Part shown: in pieces, positions 1-10,007 of the stretch
How positions within the stretch are numbered: position 1 is the first letter of the stretch
How the letters are laid out: every line of letters starts with the position of its first letter
Assembly (NCBI GenBank): GCA_009704945.1
Contig: WLDG01000005.1
Location: 1-64,000, forward strand
From: Actinomycetota bacterium
GTDB taxonomy: Bacteria; Actinomycetota; Actinomycetes; Actinomycetales; Microbacteriaceae
Direction: 5' to 3'
DNA: 64,000 nucleotides
Made by a program: the position numbers and the translations under genes
The notes under the pieces: model-generated
Told to the model about the DNA's origin: nothing
The model's input: only the letters and a program-made list of their open reading frames with translations
Databases searched by the model: none

Positions 1-1
1 A

Positions 2-1495
2 GCGGAATATGAGTGGGCCTCAGATGCCCGAATCAGAGATGTCCTAGCTGGTCTGGTGGCTGATCTTGACTGGAATCAGTCGGTAGCCAATCTCTCGGGA
101 GGCCAGCTTCGCCGTGTGGCACTAGCAAAGTTGCTAGTTGGTGATCACGACGTGATTATGTTGGATGAGCCGACTAATCATTTAGACATTGAAGGCGTGA
201 ACTGGTTGGCAAAGCACCTGCAGACTCGCTGGTCAAAGAATTCTGGCGGCTTACTAGTGATCACTCACGATCGCTGGTTCTTGGACGCAATTTCCAATTA
301 CACCTGGGAAGTTGTTAGTGGAAGAATCGAACCTTTCGTTGGAGGCTACGCCGCCTATGTCCAACAGCGAGCTGAGAGGTCTAGGCAAGCCGCTGCCATC
401 GAAGCACGACGTCAAAATCTGCTGCGCAAGGAGTTGGCCTGGCTCGGCAGGGGAGCACCGGCTAGAACCACCAAGCCTAAATTTCGCATGGACGCTGCTC
501 TTGAATTGATTGGTAACGAACCACCACCACGTGATGCGATCGAACTTGCAAAACTAGCAACCACTCGACTGGGTAAGGATGTAGTCGACTTGGAAGATGT
601 CAACTATCAGGTTGATGGAAAGTCGATCCTGCGAGATGTGACTTTACGACTTGGTCCTGGCGATCGCATCGGTTTTTTAGGGCGCAATGGAATTGGTAAG
701 ACAACACTTCTTCGTATTCTTACCGGTGAATTAGCCCCCACATCCGGAAAAGTCAAAATCGGAAAGACAGTTAAGTTCGCCAAGCTTTCGCAAGATATAC
801 GAGAGCTCGACGCATTCGGTGACGAACGCATCTACACAATGATTCGGCGTGAGAAAACTGCCTTTATGGTGGGGAAAAAGGAAATACCGACCAGCCAGCT
901 AGTAGAGCAATTGGGATTTGAATCGGCTGAGCTGCAAACCCCTATTGCAGATCTCTCAGGCGGCCAACGACGTAGGTTTCAATTGCTCAGACTTTTGTTC
1001 ACTGAGCCCAATGTCTTGATTTTGGATGAGCCCACTAATGATCTCGATACCGACATGTTGACCGCTTTGGAAGACCTGTTAGATGGATGGCCAGGAACTC
1101 TAATTGTTGTGTCGCATGATCGATACCTCATGGAGAGAACAACTGATAATCAGTATGCGATTTTGCCGAACGGAACATTCAGACATTTACCGGGCGGCGT
1201 GGATCAGTATCTGAACACCAAAGTGGTCTCCGCAGAAGTGAAGAAAGAGAAAGTAGCTGCTGAAGAGATGACTGGTGCTGAGAAGAGAGCATTGGAAAAG
1301 GAATCGGCACGATTGGAGCGGCAGCTTGCAAAGCAGCAGCAGGACTTGCAGGAGACGCATCGTCTGCTGTCAGAAGCGGACCAATCTGACTATCAATCAC
1401 TTGCAGAACTGGCTGACAAAGAGGAACAAATTCAGCTAGCTATTGCCAAGACCGAAGAAAGCTGGCTGGAAATAGCCCAGAAACTCCAGTCCTAG
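2..1495 (+). CDS. ABC-F family ATP-binding protein (Uup-like), 5' end truncated by the window edge
   Basis: Two ABC signatures (LSGGQLRRVALAK, LSGGQRRRFQLL), Walker B LDEPTNHLD/LDEPTNDLD, C-terminal coiled coil; frame is open upstream of the listed GTG at 56. Confidence 0.9.
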   Translation, partial: AEYEWASDARIRDVLAGLVADLDWNQSVANLSGGQLRRVALAKLLVGDHDVIMLDEPTNHLDIEGVNWLAKHLQTRWSKNSGGLLVITHDRWFLDAISNYTWEVVSGRIEPFVGGYAAYVQQRAERSRQAAAIEARRQNLLRKELAWLGRGAPARTTKPKFRMDAALELIGNEPPPRDAIELAKLATTRLGKDVVDLEDVNYQVDGKSILRDVTLRLGPGDRIGFLGRNGIGKTTLLRILTGELAPTSGKVKIGKTVKFAKLSQDIRELDAFGDERIYTMIRREKTAFMVGKKEIPTSQLVEQLGFESAELQTPIADLSGGQRRRFQLLRLLFTEPNVLILDEPTNDLDTDMLTALEDLLDGWPGTLIVVSHDRYLMERTTDNQYAILPNGTFRHLPGGVDQYLNTKVVSAEVKKEKVAAEEMTGAEKRALEKESARLERQLAKQQQDLQETHRLLSEADQSDYQSLAELADKEEQIQLAIAKTEESWLEIAQKLQS

Positions 1496-1534
1496 CAAAG
1501 TTCTGGCAGACTTATCGCGGGGTTTAGGCCCCAT

Positions 1535-1609
1535 TCCGCTCTGGTGTAATGGCAGCACGGCGCCCTTTGGAGGCGTCCGGTCTAGGTTCGAATCCTAGGG
1601 GCGGAGCCA
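1535..1609 (+). tRNA. tRNA-Gln (anticodon TTG), encoded CCA at 1607-1609
   Basis: Acceptor TCCGCTC/GGGCGGA, anticodon arm CGCC-CTTTGGA-GGCG, T-arm CTAGG-TTCGAAT-CCTAG. Confidence 0.93.
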
Positions 1610-1628
1610 GCAGTGATTAGGAGGCTAA

Positions 1629-3041
1629 ATGCGCCAACTGGCTGTGGTAGTCCTTGCGGCAGGTGAGGGAACCAGAATGAAAAGTTCTGTGCCCAAAGTC
1701 CTGCACGAAATAGCTGGCCTTCCTATGATCGGCCATGTTCTAGCAACTGCTCATTCGCTTGACGCCAATCACGTAATTGTTGTGCTCAGACATGAGCGCG
1801 AGAAAATTGAAAGTTATGTTGCTCAGCACTTTCCAACTTCGGAAATCGCTGTTCAGGATGAGGTGCCGGGCACTGGTCGTGCGGCTGAGGTAGCACTCGA
1901 TCTCCTACCAAAGAGCTTTGATGGTGATGTCCTTGTGCTCTCGGGTGATGTCCCACTAATTGATGTGCAGAGCATTTCCGAATTAATTGAGCGGCACAGG
2001 GAAAGTGGCTCACTTGCAACCTTAGCGAGCTGTGAATTGTCAAACCCCACCGGTTACGGGAGGATTATCCGCTCCAGAGGTGAGCTCGTTGGAATTGTTG
2101 AGCAAAAAGATGCATCCGATGAACAAAGAGCCATCACTGAGGTGAATTCAGGTGTTTATGTCTTTGATGCAGTTCAACTAAAGTCAGCTCTGGCCAAGGT
2201 CACCACCAACAACGCTTCCAATGAAAAGTATCTGACTGATGTTGTTTCAATGTTGATTGAAAAAGGGCCAGTTCAGGCCTTCCAGATTCTGGATCGATGG
2301 TTAGTGGCTGGCATAAACGACAGAGTTCAACTGAGTGAGGTTTCCAGGGAGCTGAATTCACGAATTGTTCAAGCATGGCAATTGGCCGGAGTCACAGTTG
2401 ATGAACCAGCCAGTACTTGGATTGACATCACAGTCCAGCTTGGTCAGGATGTCAGAATTTTGCCGTCCACTCGTCTCCATGGAATTACAACAATCGGTGA
2501 AGCAAGCACGATTGGGCCTGACACAACTTTGCAGGACTGCCAAATTGGATCTTCGGCAAAGATCACTAGGTCAGTGGCAGATTCAGTGAGAGTTGCAGAT
2601 GGAGCCTCGGTTGGACCATTCGCTTTCTTGCGTCCGGGTACTGATTTGGGAAGTGATGGAAAGATCGGTGCTTTCGTTGAGACAAAGAACGCAAAAATCG
2701 GTCCTGGCGCAAAGGTTCCTCACCTGAGCTATGTAGGGGATGCAGAAATTGGCGAGGGCGCCAATATAGGCGCAGGAACCATCTTTGCTAACTATGACGG
2801 CGTTGATAAACATAAAACCAAGGTAGGTAAGCACGCTCGAACTGGCAGTGGAAATGTATTTGTGGCCCCTGTTTCAATAGGCGATGGGGCTTACACGGCT
2901 GCCGGCTCCACGATTCGTCGAGATGTCGAGGCCGGGTCTTTGGCACTGAATCCCGTGACGCAGAAGAATCTGGCAGACTGGGTCCTACAGAAGCGTCCAG
3001 GATCAGCATCTGCCAAGGTCGCTAAAAAAGAGACGGAGTAG
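1629..3041 (+). CDS. glmU: Bifunctional UDP-N-acetylglucosamine pyrophosphorylase / glucosamine-1-phosphate N-acetyltransferase
   Basis: N-terminal VVLAAGEGTRMKS nucleotidyltransferase motif, C-terminal left-handed beta-helix repeats; RBS TTAGGAGG upstream. Confidence 0.96.
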   Translation: MRQLAVVVLAAGEGTRMKSSVPKVLHEIAGLPMIGHVLATAHSLDANHVIVVLRHEREKIESYVAQHFPTSEIAVQDEVPGTGRAAEVALDLLPKSFDGDVLVLSGDVPLIDVQSISELIERHRESGSLATLASCELSNPTGYGRIIRSRGELVGIVEQKDASDEQRAITEVNSGVYVFDAVQLKSALAKVTTNNASNEKYLTDVVSMLIEKGPVQAFQILDRWLVAGINDRVQLSEVSRELNSRIVQAWQLAGVTVDEPASTWIDITVQLGQDVRILPSTRLHGITTIGEASTIGPDTTLQDCQIGSSAKITRSVADSVRVADGASVGPFAFLRPGTDLGSDGKIGAFVETKNAKIGPGAKVPHLSYVGDAEIGEGANIGAGTIFANYDGVDKHKTKVGKHARTGSGNVFVAPVSIGDGAYTAAGSTIRRDVEAGSLALNPVTQKNLADWVLQKRPGSASAKVAKKETE

Positions 3042-3044
3042 TCA

Positions 3045-4019
3045 TTGGCTATTGAGAAGACCGCCAGCAAACAGCTGGTAATTGCATCTGGAAGAGCTCA
3101 TCAAGGTCTTGCTCAAGAAGTGGCTGAAATACTTCAAACCGATCTAGTCCCGGTTACTGCTTACGATTTTGCGAACGGTGAGACATTCGTTAGATATGAA
3201 AGAAGCGTTCGCGGAGTAGACGCATTCATAATCCAATCGCACCCTAACCCAGTCAACCACTGGCTCATGGAGCAACTTCTAATGGTTGATGCCATGAACA
3301 GAGCTAGCGCTAAGAGAATCACAGTTGTTGCACCGTTCTTTCCATATGCGCGCCAAGACAAAAAACACAAAGGTCGTGAACCTATTTCGGCACGTCTAGT
3401 AACCGATTTGTTTAGAACTGCAGGCGCGACGCGCTTGATGGCTGTCGATCTTCACGCACCACAGATTCAAGGATTTTTCGATGGGCCAGTTGATCACCTC
3501 TGGGCTTTGCCACTCTTAGCCGATCATGTGGTTGAGAAGTTCGGAACTGAAAACCTAACCGTTGTTTCACCAGACTCCGGACGAGTTCGGGTAGCAGACA
3601 TTTGGGCAGATCGATTGGGAAGCCCACTCGCCATTGTTCACAAGCGTCGTGATCCAGACAAACCAAATCAAGTCCAGGTGAATGAGATTGTAGGTAGAGT
3701 CCGCGGCCGAGATTGCCTGATTGTGGATGACATGATTGACACCGGAGGCACGATTTTGGCAGCCGCCAGTGCGCTAAAAGAAAATGGAGCAGCCAAAGTC
3801 ATTGTCGCGGCCACTCATCCAGTTTTCTCTCCTCCTGCAATTGACAGGCTTTCTGACCCATTGATTGATGCGGTAATTGTCACCAACACCTTGCCTATTA
3901 CTCCAGACAAAGAATTTGAAAATCTAACAGTGCTGTCGATTGCCCCTCTAATTGCGAAAGCGATTGCTGCAGTCTTTTACGATGACTCTGTTAACTCATT
4001 GTTTCCCGGCCATGCCTAG
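3045..4019 (+). CDS. prs: Ribose-phosphate pyrophosphokinase
   Basis: PRPP-binding loop CLIVDDMIDTGGTI, PFFPYARQDKK motif; directly after glmU. Confidence 0.96.
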   Translation: MAIEKTASKQLVIASGRAHQGLAQEVAEILQTDLVPVTAYDFANGETFVRYERSVRGVDAFIIQSHPNPVNHWLMEQLLMVDAMNRASAKRITVVAPFFPYARQDKKHKGREPISARLVTDLFRTAGATRLMAVDLHAPQIQGFFDGPVDHLWALPLLADHVVEKFGTENLTVVSPDSGRVRVADIWADRLGSPLAIVHKRRDPDKPNQVQVNEIVGRVRGRDCLIVDDMIDTGGTILAAASALKENGAAKVIVAATHPVFSPPAIDRLSDPLIDAVIVTNTLPITPDKEFENLTVLSIAPLIAKAIAAVFYDDSVNSLFPGHA

Positions 4020-4022
4020 AGT

Positions 4023-5234
4023 TTGAGTGTGCGCAAGCTCTCTCTAACTGATTCTGTTTTCATTGGCCTAGCCGCCATGCTTGGCGCTGGGGTATTCATT
4101 GTTTTTGGACCTGCCGCTGCACTTGCCGGTTCTGCCTTGCAAGTTGCCATTTTGATAGCCGCAATTGTTGCTTATCTAAACGCGGGCAGTGTTGCACAGC
4201 TAGCTAACCGAGTAACTAGATCTGGCGGCGGTTATGCGTACGCCAGAGTTTACGTGTCCAAGAATTTTAGTTTTCTAGCTGGTGCATCCTTCATTGTTGG
4301 CAAAATCGGATCTTCCGCCGCTATCGCACTTACTGTCGGCAATTATGTCTCACGCGACTACGCGGTTCCAACCGCGATTGGAGCGGTGCTTCTTATGACT
4401 CTAATCAATCTCGCTGGGATCAATCGAACCGCATTTGGTTCCAAAGTGTTAGCAATCATAACTATCGTCTTTCTCTCGGTTTTGTTTTTCGCCGCACTAG
4501 CTATCCCAAGTTCAACAGACTCCCTTGGTATGGCAAATCCTGTGAGCATATTTTCCGCCGCCGCTCTTTTCTTTTTTGCCTTTGCCGGCTACGCCCGAAT
4601 CGCAACACTTGGCGGTGAAGTGGATAACCCTGCAAAAACTGTGCCTAGAGCAATCTGGTTATCTCTAGCGATGGTTTTAGTTATCTACCTAGTTCTTTCA
4701 ATTCTTTTGGTTGACAAGTTAGGTTCAGTGTTGGCCTCAACTGTTACTCCACTCGCTGACCTGGCCGAACAGACGTGGATCGGCGGCCAATTGATCTGGG
4801 TGTTTGCAGCTATGGCAGGGTTGGGATCCCTACTTGCTTTATTGGCTGGAATCAGTAGAACTGGCGCAGAGATGGCGCTTGATAAGGAACTCCCTAAAGC
4901 TTTCTCAAGCAAGTTGAAGAACGGGGCACCCTTTCTTGCAGAGGTATCGGTGGCGCTCCTGATCGTGACATTGGTTCTCTCTGGGGGAGTCTTGATCAGC
5001 CTGAGCATTTCTTCGTTTGCAATTTTGTTGTATTACGCGATAGTCAACTTCGCTGCGTTTAGGCAGCCTCCCGCTGAGTCATCTAGACCAAAGGTTTTGA
5101 ACCTCTTGGGAGTCGCACTTTGCCTCCTGCTGGCTCTAAGCGTCCCACTGGAGGGGCTGGTATTTGGGGTAGTTGTCCTTGGAGCGACCATGCTGATTAG
5201 ATGGGGCTTGAGAGTCGCGCGCCAAATCCGCTAG
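4023..5234 (+). CDS. APC family amino acid permease
   Basis: About 12 hydrophobic segments, N-terminal GLAAMLGAGVFIVFGPAAALAG motif. Confidence 0.85.
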   Translation: MSVRKLSLTDSVFIGLAAMLGAGVFIVFGPAAALAGSALQVAILIAAIVAYLNAGSVAQLANRVTRSGGGYAYARVYVSKNFSFLAGASFIVGKIGSSAAIALTVGNYVSRDYAVPTAIGAVLLMTLINLAGINRTAFGSKVLAIITIVFLSVLFFAALAIPSSTDSLGMANPVSIFSAAALFFFAFAGYARIATLGGEVDNPAKTVPRAIWLSLAMVLVIYLVLSILLVDKLGSVLASTVTPLADLAEQTWIGGQLIWVFAAMAGLGSLLALLAGISRTGAEMALDKELPKAFSSKLKNGAPFLAEVSVALLIVTLVLSGGVLISLSISSFAILLYYAIVNFAAFRQPPAESSRPKVLNLLGVALCLLLALSVPLEGLVFGVVVLGATMLIRWGLRVARQIR

Positions 5235-5249
5235 TCTTTTCAAGTTCAG

Positions 5250-5314
5250 CGGCGAGGGATGCCCAAGGTATCCGTTATCGACGAGGTTTCCTCGCCCACT
5301 ACTGCGAGGAAATA
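5250..5314 (+). promoter_or_regulatory. Structured 5' leader of rplY with alternative pairings around the SD
   Basis: GGCGAGG 5251-5257; CGAGG 5282-5286; TTTCCTCGCC 5287-5296; GCGAGGAAA 5304-5312 containing the SD; putative -10 TAGTCT 5232-5237. Confidence 0.6.
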
Positions 5315-5938
5315 ATGTCTGAGACAAAAATTGAAGCCGAAGTTAGATCATCATTCGGCAAGGGCGCTGCCCGCAAACTACGTGCCGCTGGAAGAACTCC
5401 TGCCGTTATCTACGGCCATGGAAACGCTACTCGTCACATCCATGTGCCAGCCCACGAGGTTGCTCTGGCTTTGAGAACCAAGAATGCATTGCTGGAACTA
5501 AACATTTCTGGCAAGCAAGAGTTGGTGCTTGTGAAGAGCGCAGCCAAGGACCCAGTAACCCAAGTTATCGAACACATCGACCTGGTTGAGGTTCGCAAGG
5601 GTGAGAAGGTTCACGTAGAGATTCCTGTACACATCGTTGGTGAAACAATTAGTGGTGCTGTTTTGGATCTTGAGCACAAGACCGTCAAGGTTGAGGCTGA
5701 AGCGACTCACATTCCAAACTTCATAGAGTTGGTAATCTCGAAAGACCACCCTGTTGGTCACCACTACACAGTTGCGGACCTAAGTGTTCCGCAAGGAGTG
5801 ATTATGGAACTTCCTGCTACTGAGTTGGTTGCTTCCGTGGTTGAGACCAAGGCAGGCGTTGCCGAAGAAGCTCCTGCAGCTGCTCCTGCCCAACCTGTTG
5901 TAACTGCACAAAAGTCTGAAGAAACTGACAAGAAGTAA
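5315..5938 (+). CDS. rplY: 50S ribosomal protein L25/general stress protein Ctc
   Basis: MSETKIEAEVRSSFGKGAARKLRAAGRTPAVIYGHG; L25 and CTC-type C-terminal domain; ATG preceded by GCGAGGAA. Confidence 0.95.
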   Translation: MSETKIEAEVRSSFGKGAARKLRAAGRTPAVIYGHGNATRHIHVPAHEVALALRTKNALLELNISGKQELVLVKSAAKDPVTQVIEHIDLVEVRKGEKVHVEIPVHIVGETISGAVLDLEHKTVKVEAEATHIPNFIELVISKDHPVGHHYTVADLSVPQGVIMELPATELVASVVETKAGVAEEAPAAAPAQPVVTAQKSEETDKK

Positions 5939-5951
5939 TTTAACTTGGCTC

Positions 5952-6470
5952 GTGCTCGGCCTTGGAAATCCAGGGCCGGAGCACGAAGCCAACCGTCATA
6001 ACATCGGCCAAATAATTGTCGATGAGCTTGCTCACGAGTTTGGTGTTGGCTATAAGTCGCACAAGAGCGGTTCCACGATTGCGGAATACCGATCTCCGGG
6101 CGGTCCGAAGGTAGTACTAGCAAAAAGCATTGGCTACATGAACTTGTCGGGCAACCCAACTAACCAGCTTCTGCAGTTCTTTTCGCTAGAGCCAAGTCAA
6201 TTGATAGTTGTACATGATGAGTTAGACCTTCCATTTGGCGAGGTTAGAACAAAATTTGATGGAGGTCACGCCGGCCACAACGGTCTTCGAGACATAAGTG
6301 AGAAGTGCGGAACTGGCTATCACCGAATCAGATTTGGTATTGGGCGGCCCACCCACGGTCAAGAGGTGGCGGACTACGTCCTCAAAAATTTCAACTCGGA
6401 AGAGCGCGGGAAGCTAAAAGAGCTAGTCGATCAGTCAATTCAGAGAATTAAGTCAATCATCCAGCTATAG
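5952..6470 (+). CDS. pth: Peptidyl-tRNA hydrolase (start uncertain)
   Basis: LGLGNPGPEHEANRHNIG, HDELDLPFGEVR, GGHAGHNGLRDI motifs. Confidence 0.95.
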   Translation: MLGLGNPGPEHEANRHNIGQIIVDELAHEFGVGYKSHKSGSTIAEYRSPGGPKVVLAKSIGYMNLSGNPTNQLLQFFSLEPSQLIVVHDELDLPFGEVRTKFDGGHAGHNGLRDISEKCGTGYHRIRFGIGRPTHGQEVADYVLKNFNSEERGKLKELVDQSIQRIKSIIQL

Positions 6471-6473
6471 CCC

Positions 6474-6479
6474 TAAACT
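6474..6479 (+). promoter_or_regulatory. Putative -10 (TAAACT), 6 nt before mfd GTG
   Basis: TAAACT-cctagg-GTG. Confidence 0.6.
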
Positions 6480-6485
6480 CCTAGG

Positions 6486-9400
6486 GTGACCATCCGCTCA
6501 CTGATTTTTGCGGCCGCGCAAGCGCGCTCGCTTTCGCCTACCCGTGAGCTTAAGTCCTCCCAGCTATTCGCCCCTAGTAAGACGCAGGCCATAGCTTTGG
6601 GCAGTGCCCTTAGCAATCAAACAAAACCATTTCTAATCATCACCGCAACCAATCGACAAGTAACAGAACTCTCTTCGTCGCTACCTGAGCTGGTGGAGGA
6701 CTTAGAAGTGATTGAGTTTCCAGCTTGGGAGACCCTCCCTCATGAGCGACTTTCTCCGTCACCCGAGATAATCGGTAAGCGACTGCAAGCACTGCATCGC
6801 ATCCGAGAAATTAGCGGGAAAAAGCTAAAGACTCCTGTGGCTATCCTGCTGTCAGTTAGAGCAGCTCTTCAGCCACTGATTGCGGGTATTGCAGATTACA
6901 AACCTTTAGCTATCAAGCAGGGCGGCGAGTATTTACTGCCAGAGCTAACCCTGAAGCTAATTGAATTTGCATACGAGAGAGTTGATTTAGTTACCAAACG
7001 CGGGGAATTCTCGGTGCGAGGTGGGATTCTTGACGTCTTCCCGACTACTTCGGAGTTTGCTGTTCGACTTGAGTTCTTTGGAGACCTGGTTGAAGAGATT
7101 CGGCAGTTTCACGTCGCTGATCAACGCTCATTTAGTTCAGCACTAGATCAAGTGGATATTTTTCCAGCCAGAGAGCTGCTAATTACTCCCGCCGTCGCTA
7201 GCAAAGCCAGGGAAATGGCTCCTGAATTTCCGAATCTAAGCGAAATGCTGGAAAAGATAGCAAATGCAATTCCCGTGGCAGGTATGGAATCCCTTGCCCC
7301 AGTGCTGGCCGAGGGCCTAAGACCGATTACCGATTTTATTAAAACGCCCGTTTCAATTTTGCTTGAACCAGAGAAGCTGGTTGCGAGAGCAGAGAGCTTG
7401 ATCAAGACCAACGAAGAGTTCTTGCATGCTGCCTGGGATGTTGCCCTTTCGGGAGCAAAGGCACCAATCGACCTTTCTGGCGGTGGATATCTAGACCTAA
7501 CCAGCCTTAGGTCTTTACTCATGAAGAATGGGCAACTTGTCGAGGTTTCATCATTGACATCAGAAAAATCTTTGGATTTGGGGCTAAAGGAAATTCCAAA
7601 TTTTGCACCAGGCGAAAGCTTGGACTGGATTTCAGATCAAATCAACAACGAACAGTCCGTTGTTCTCCTGGCTCGTGGTCACGGAACAGCAGAGAGAATT
7701 CTTGAATTGCTGGCCGATCAGAAGCTCCCGTGCGCACTGACAGAAAACTTGAAAGATCCTAAGTCTGGCCAGGTAACGGTTGCCGTAGCAAACCTAGCTA
7801 ATGGCTTTGTGCTTCCAGATGCAAAGCTTGTGGTATTTACCGAGGAAGAATTCTTTGGGTTCAGCTCTTCTTATGTGGCTCCTAAGGAGAGAAAGATTGC
7901 CCGGCGCCGTGGAAATCAAGTTGACCCGCTGGAACTAAAGTCAGGCGACTATGTGGTTCATGAAATCCATGGAGTAGGACGCTTTAAGGAATTAGTTCAG
8001 CGAAACAATCGATCTCAGTCGCGAGAATACCTACTCGTTGAATACGCACCCCCTAAGCGTGGCTATCCGGCTGACACACTATTTGTTCCTACCGATCAGT
8101 TGGATTTACTCTCCCGTTATGTTGGGGGAGAGGCCCCCGTGCTATCAAAAATGGGTGGATCTGACTGGGCCCGAGCCAAGAGCAATGCTCGTAAGGCAGT
8201 TAGAAAGATTGCGATTGATTTAGTCAAGCTTTATGCCGCAAGAATGAAGTCTCAAGGCTTCGCATTTGCTCCAGATACTGAGTGGCAACGCGAGTTAGAA
8301 GACGCATTCCCCTTCCAGGAAACCCCAGATCAACTAACGACCATTGATGAAGTAAAGCGAGACATGGAAAAGCCGATTCCGATGGATCGATTGCTGGCGG
8401 GGGATGTTGGTTACGGAAAGACTGAGGTCGCTCTTCGCGCAGCCTTTAAGGCAATCCAAGATCACAAGCAGGTTGCCATGCTGGTACCAACTACATTGCT
8501 CGTAAAGCAGCACTTCGAAACCTTCCAAACGCGGTTCTCTGGCTTTCCAGTCAACATTGCTGCCTTGTCCAGATTTCAGACAGCGACCGAGTCGAGGAAA
8601 ATTTTGGAAGGCTTGAAAACTGGCGCAATTGACATGGTGATCGGCACTCATCGACTGCTGTCTGAGTCAATCAAGTTTCGCGATCTGGGTTTGTTGATTA
8701 TTGACGAGGAGCAGAGGTTTGGCGTTGAGCATAAGGAAAAGATCAAGGATCTCAGGCAAAACGTTGATGTCCTAGCAATGAGCGCTACGCCTATTCCAAG
8801 GACTCTAGAAATGGCAGTCACTGGAATACGTGAGATGTCCACGTTGGCAACTCCGCCTGAAGATAGGCACCCAATTCTTACTTACGTTGGTGCCTACAAT
8901 GATGCAACGATTGCTGCTGCGATTCGTCGCGAGCTTATTCGCGATGGACAGGTTTTCTTTATTCACAACCGAGTGGCAACTATTGACTCCACGGCCGCAA
9001 GCATTGCCAAGTTAGTTCCTGAGGCGCGAATAGCCGTCGCTCACGGGCAGATGCCCGAGCACCTACTAGAGCAAGTTGTAGTGGATTTTTGGGAAAAGAA
9101 GTTCGACGTTTTGGTTTCAACCACAATTATTGAAACTGGTATCGACATACCAAACGCTAATACTTTGATTGTTGACCGGGCTGAAAACTTCGGCCTTAGC
9201 CAGCTGCACCAGATTCGTGGTCGCGTAGGTAGATCCAGTGAACGCGCTTATGCCTACTTTTTCTATGATCCAGTCAAACCACTCGGAGAGACGGCTTTTG
9301 ATCGCCTGTCTACTATTGCGACCCATAACGAGCTTGGTAGCGGTATGCAGGTGGCTATGAAGGACCTTGAAATCCGCGGTGCTGGAAACCTGCTTGGCGG

Positions 9401-10007
9401 CGAGCAATCTGGCCACATTGCAGGGGTTGGCTTTGATCTATACATGCGAATGATTTCGGAAGCAGTCAGCGAATTCAGAGGGATAAAGGCACAGACTCCG
9501 TCAGAGCTAAAACTTGAATTGCCAATCGACGCAAGGATTCCAATCGAATACGTTGACTCAGATCGATTGAGGCTTGAGGCTTACCACAAGCTAGCCGCTG
9601 CCTCCAGCGCTGCCGGCACGCTGAATCAAGTAGTGGAAATAAAAGATGAAATCGAAGATCGCTTTGGTCCATCACCGCAGGCGGTATTGAACCTGCTCGC
9701 CGTTACTCAGCTGCGTCAGGAAGCAAACAGGCTTAACCTTCTAGAGGTTAACCTCCTTGGAGCAGTTGCTCGATTGCAACCAGTCCACCTCACTGATTCG
9801 CAACTGGTAAAGCTAAGTCATCGTTACCCGTCCTTGAAGTACCTCAAGAGTGCCAATTTGGTGACAATTGGCATTCCCAAAACGGATAGCGCTGAGACAA
9901 TTCGGGACCAAGAAGTGATTGACTGGGTCAAGGAACTATTCGAAGAATTGCAGGGCGTCATCGATGAACAAACTGGAAAGTCTGATTCAAACAGCTCACC
10001 AACTTAG
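6486..10007 (+). CDS. mfd: Transcription-repair coupling factor
   Basis: RecG-like helicase motifs GDVGYGKTEVALRAAF, DEEQRFGVEHKE; RID domain; 1173 aa. Confidence 0.97.
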   Translation: MTIRSLIFAAAQARSLSPTRELKSSQLFAPSKTQAIALGSALSNQTKPFLIITATNRQVTELSSSLPELVEDLEVIEFPAWETLPHERLSPSPEIIGKRLQALHRIREISGKKLKTPVAILLSVRAALQPLIAGIADYKPLAIKQGGEYLLPELTLKLIEFAYERVDLVTKRGEFSVRGGILDVFPTTSEFAVRLEFFGDLVEEIRQFHVADQRSFSSALDQVDIFPARELLITPAVASKAREMAPEFPNLSEMLEKIANAIPVAGMESLAPVLAEGLRPITDFIKTPVSILLEPEKLVARAESLIKTNEEFLHAAWDVALSGAKAPIDLSGGGYLDLTSLRSLLMKNGQLVEVSSLTSEKSLDLGLKEIPNFAPGESLDWISDQINNEQSVVLLARGHGTAERILELLADQKLPCALTENLKDPKSGQVTVAVANLANGFVLPDAKLVVFTEEEFFGFSSSYVAPKERKIARRRGNQVDPLELKSGDYVVHEIHGVGRFKELVQRNNRSQSREYLLVEYAPPKRGYPADTLFVPTDQLDLLSRYVGGEAPVLSKMGGSDWARAKSNARKAVRKIAIDLVKLYAARMKSQGFAFAPDTEWQRELEDAFPFQETPDQLTTIDEVKRDMEKPIPMDRLLAGDVGYGKTEVALRAAFKAIQDHKQVAMLVPTTLLVKQHFETFQTRFSGFPVNIAALSRFQTATESRKILEGLKTGAIDMVIGTHRLLSESIKFRDLGLLIIDEEQRFGVEHKEKIKDLRQNVDVLAMSATPIPRTLEMAVTGIREMSTLATPPEDRHPILTYVGAYNDATIAAAIRRELIRDGQVFFIHNRVATIDSTAASIAKLVPEARIAVAHGQMPEHLLEQVVVDFWEKKFDVLVSTTIIETGIDIPNANTLIVDRAENFGLSQLHQIRGRVGRSSERAYAYFFYDPVKPLGETAFDRLSTIATHNELGSGMQVAMKDLEIRGAGNLLGGEQSGHIAGVGFDLYMRMISEAVSEFRGIKAQTPSELKLELPIDARIPIEYVDSDRLRLEAYHKLAAASSAAGTLNQVVEIKDEIEDRFGPSPQAVLNLLAVTQLRQEANRLNLLEVNLLGAVARLQPVHLTDSQLVKLSHRYPSLKYLKSANLVTIGIPKTDSAETIRDQEVIDWVKELFEELQGVIDEQTGKSDSNSSPT

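Noticed and set aside
1518-1532. GGGG-tttagg-CCCC hairpin between the ABC-F gene and tRNA-Gln as a terminator
   Set aside because: Only 4 bp and no T-tract follows.
5764-6159. 131-aa minus-strand ORF across rplY and pth
   Set aside because: Overlaps two well-supported genes on the opposite strand; Cys/Ser/Arg-rich composition is typical of spurious frames.
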